22,512 nucleotides of DNA from positions 1 through 22,512 of the forward strand of contig URYI01000017.1 of assembly GCA_900552055.1 (NCBI GenBank). The letters are read 5' to 3'. Positions within the stretch are counted from its first letter, which is position 1. The number at the start of each line of letters is the position of its first letter. This document shows positions 22,037 through 22,512 of this stretch, piece after piece. The notes below the pieces were generated by a model. It saw nothing but the letters and a program-made list of their open reading frames with translations, was not told the origin of the DNA and did no database searches. This stretch comes from an uncultured Eubacteriales bacterium. Lineage in GTDB: Bacteria > Bacillota > Clostridia > Christensenellales > QALW01. The position numbers and the translations under genes were made by a program.

Positions 22037-22512
22037 GCCTTTTGTGTGTATAGCGAATGGAAACAAACAAACCACCCGCTGTCCGGGAGGAAAAAAGCCA
22101 TATAAAAAACTCACCAGCCGAACCCGATAAGGCTGCTCAGACGTATTGCCAAGTAAAGGTGAAATGCATTGCAGGCTAAATAGTCTGGCGCATACCCAGC
22201 GGGTGTGCAAATACCATGCGGTATTCTATTTGAATACCGCAGAAAGAGTATCTGCTGGGAGCAGCTAAAAAGACATACAGGGAAGCAAAGAATCGGTGTA
22301 CAGGTACTGTGAGCACTGGCCGCTGAAAGAACCTGGTGCGTTAGTGCTCTCTGTTTTATAAACAAAGAGGTTTTGTACATTTGCTCTTCAGTTCTCTTGC
22401 AGATAATAATGGGCTTTTTATTAAAGTTGTTTTTGTGTTTGATGCTTTTGTTAAGGTGCTGAAGCGGCTGTCATTTAAAAAACCAAAGGGCAGATAAAAA
22501 CGGGGGCGGCGT
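22037..22512. other. Gene-free right end with several hairpins
   Basis: No convincing gene. Visible structures are cagcc/ggctg (22115-22135), which on the minus strand is followed by a T run and could end a gene coming from the right; cccagcgggt/atctgctggg (22195-22204 with 22250-22259, with G-T pairs) enclosing a perfect gcggtattc/gaataccgc hairpin (22218-22240); and gagcac/gtgctc (22311-22349). Known riboswitch signatures were looked for and not recognised. Confidence 0.4.

Noticed and set aside
22140..22350. Cobalamin or other known riboswitch
   Set aside because: Short words such as ggtgaaatgc and gggaagc are suggestive, but the B12 box and the required helix order could not be found on either strand.
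22111..22380. 89-residue minus-strand frame at the right end
   Set aside because: No family resemblance, unusual Cys/Ser-rich composition, and it crosses perfect hairpins.

Overview
The window looks like chromosomal DNA of a Gram-positive anaerobe of the class Clostridia, possibly Christensenellales-like. This is inferred, not proven. The reasons are strong AGGAGG-type ribosome binding sites, a DNA polymerase I with a degenerate proofreading domain, the polA-coaE-lytic transglycosylase order, and a large sugar-type ABC operon with DUF5696, Yip1 and NHL-repeat partners. Base composition is mixed. The first ~1 kb is AT-rich and looks acquired; the rest is moderately GC-rich with long tightly packed genes.

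Region 1 (1-1540) is accessory. Two small divergent genes, a SLOG-fold nucleotide-binding protein (minus) and a ribbon-helix-helix regulator (plus), share an intergenic region with a perfect 12+12 bp palindrome. Two inverted copies of a mosaic of short palindromes (102-199 and 1111-1213, the latter within a longer array from 1042) bracket the pair. Next come a strong bidirectional terminator and a complete tRNA-Leu(CAA) on the minus strand, whose 5' half is repeated exactly (41 bp) about 150 bp upstream of it.

Region 2 (1764-7675) is housekeeping: polA with an extended -10 promoter, a 459-bp gap, then a translationally overlapping trio of coaE, a membrane-anchored lytic transglycosylase and a family-5 solute-binding lipoprotein, closed by a terminator.

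Region 3 (7676-9153) is almost 1.5 kb without a credible gene. Its centre (about 8234-8763) is a diverged large inverted repeat made of four hairpin units. Units in the two arms share core sequence, but their outer stems differ while staying self-complementary. This is the most unusual signal in the window.

Region 4 (8954-22034) is one plus-strand locus for uptake or sensing of an unknown carbohydrate-like ligand. In order: a 1040-residue solute-binding protein with carbohydrate-binding-like N-terminal modules, two CUT1-type permeases, a secreted NHL/TPR protein with a C-terminal membrane anchor, a Yip1-family membrane protein, a 285-bp structured gap, a membrane-anchored DUF5696 protein, and a second pair of permeases, ending in a terminator. 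There is no ATPase gene, so a shared MsmX-like ATPase elsewhere is likely. Two proteins of the locus carry in-frame minisatellites (TGDGTE and DVEMYDN), one with DNA-identical copies.

Region 5 (22035-22512) has no convincing gene, only several hairpins.
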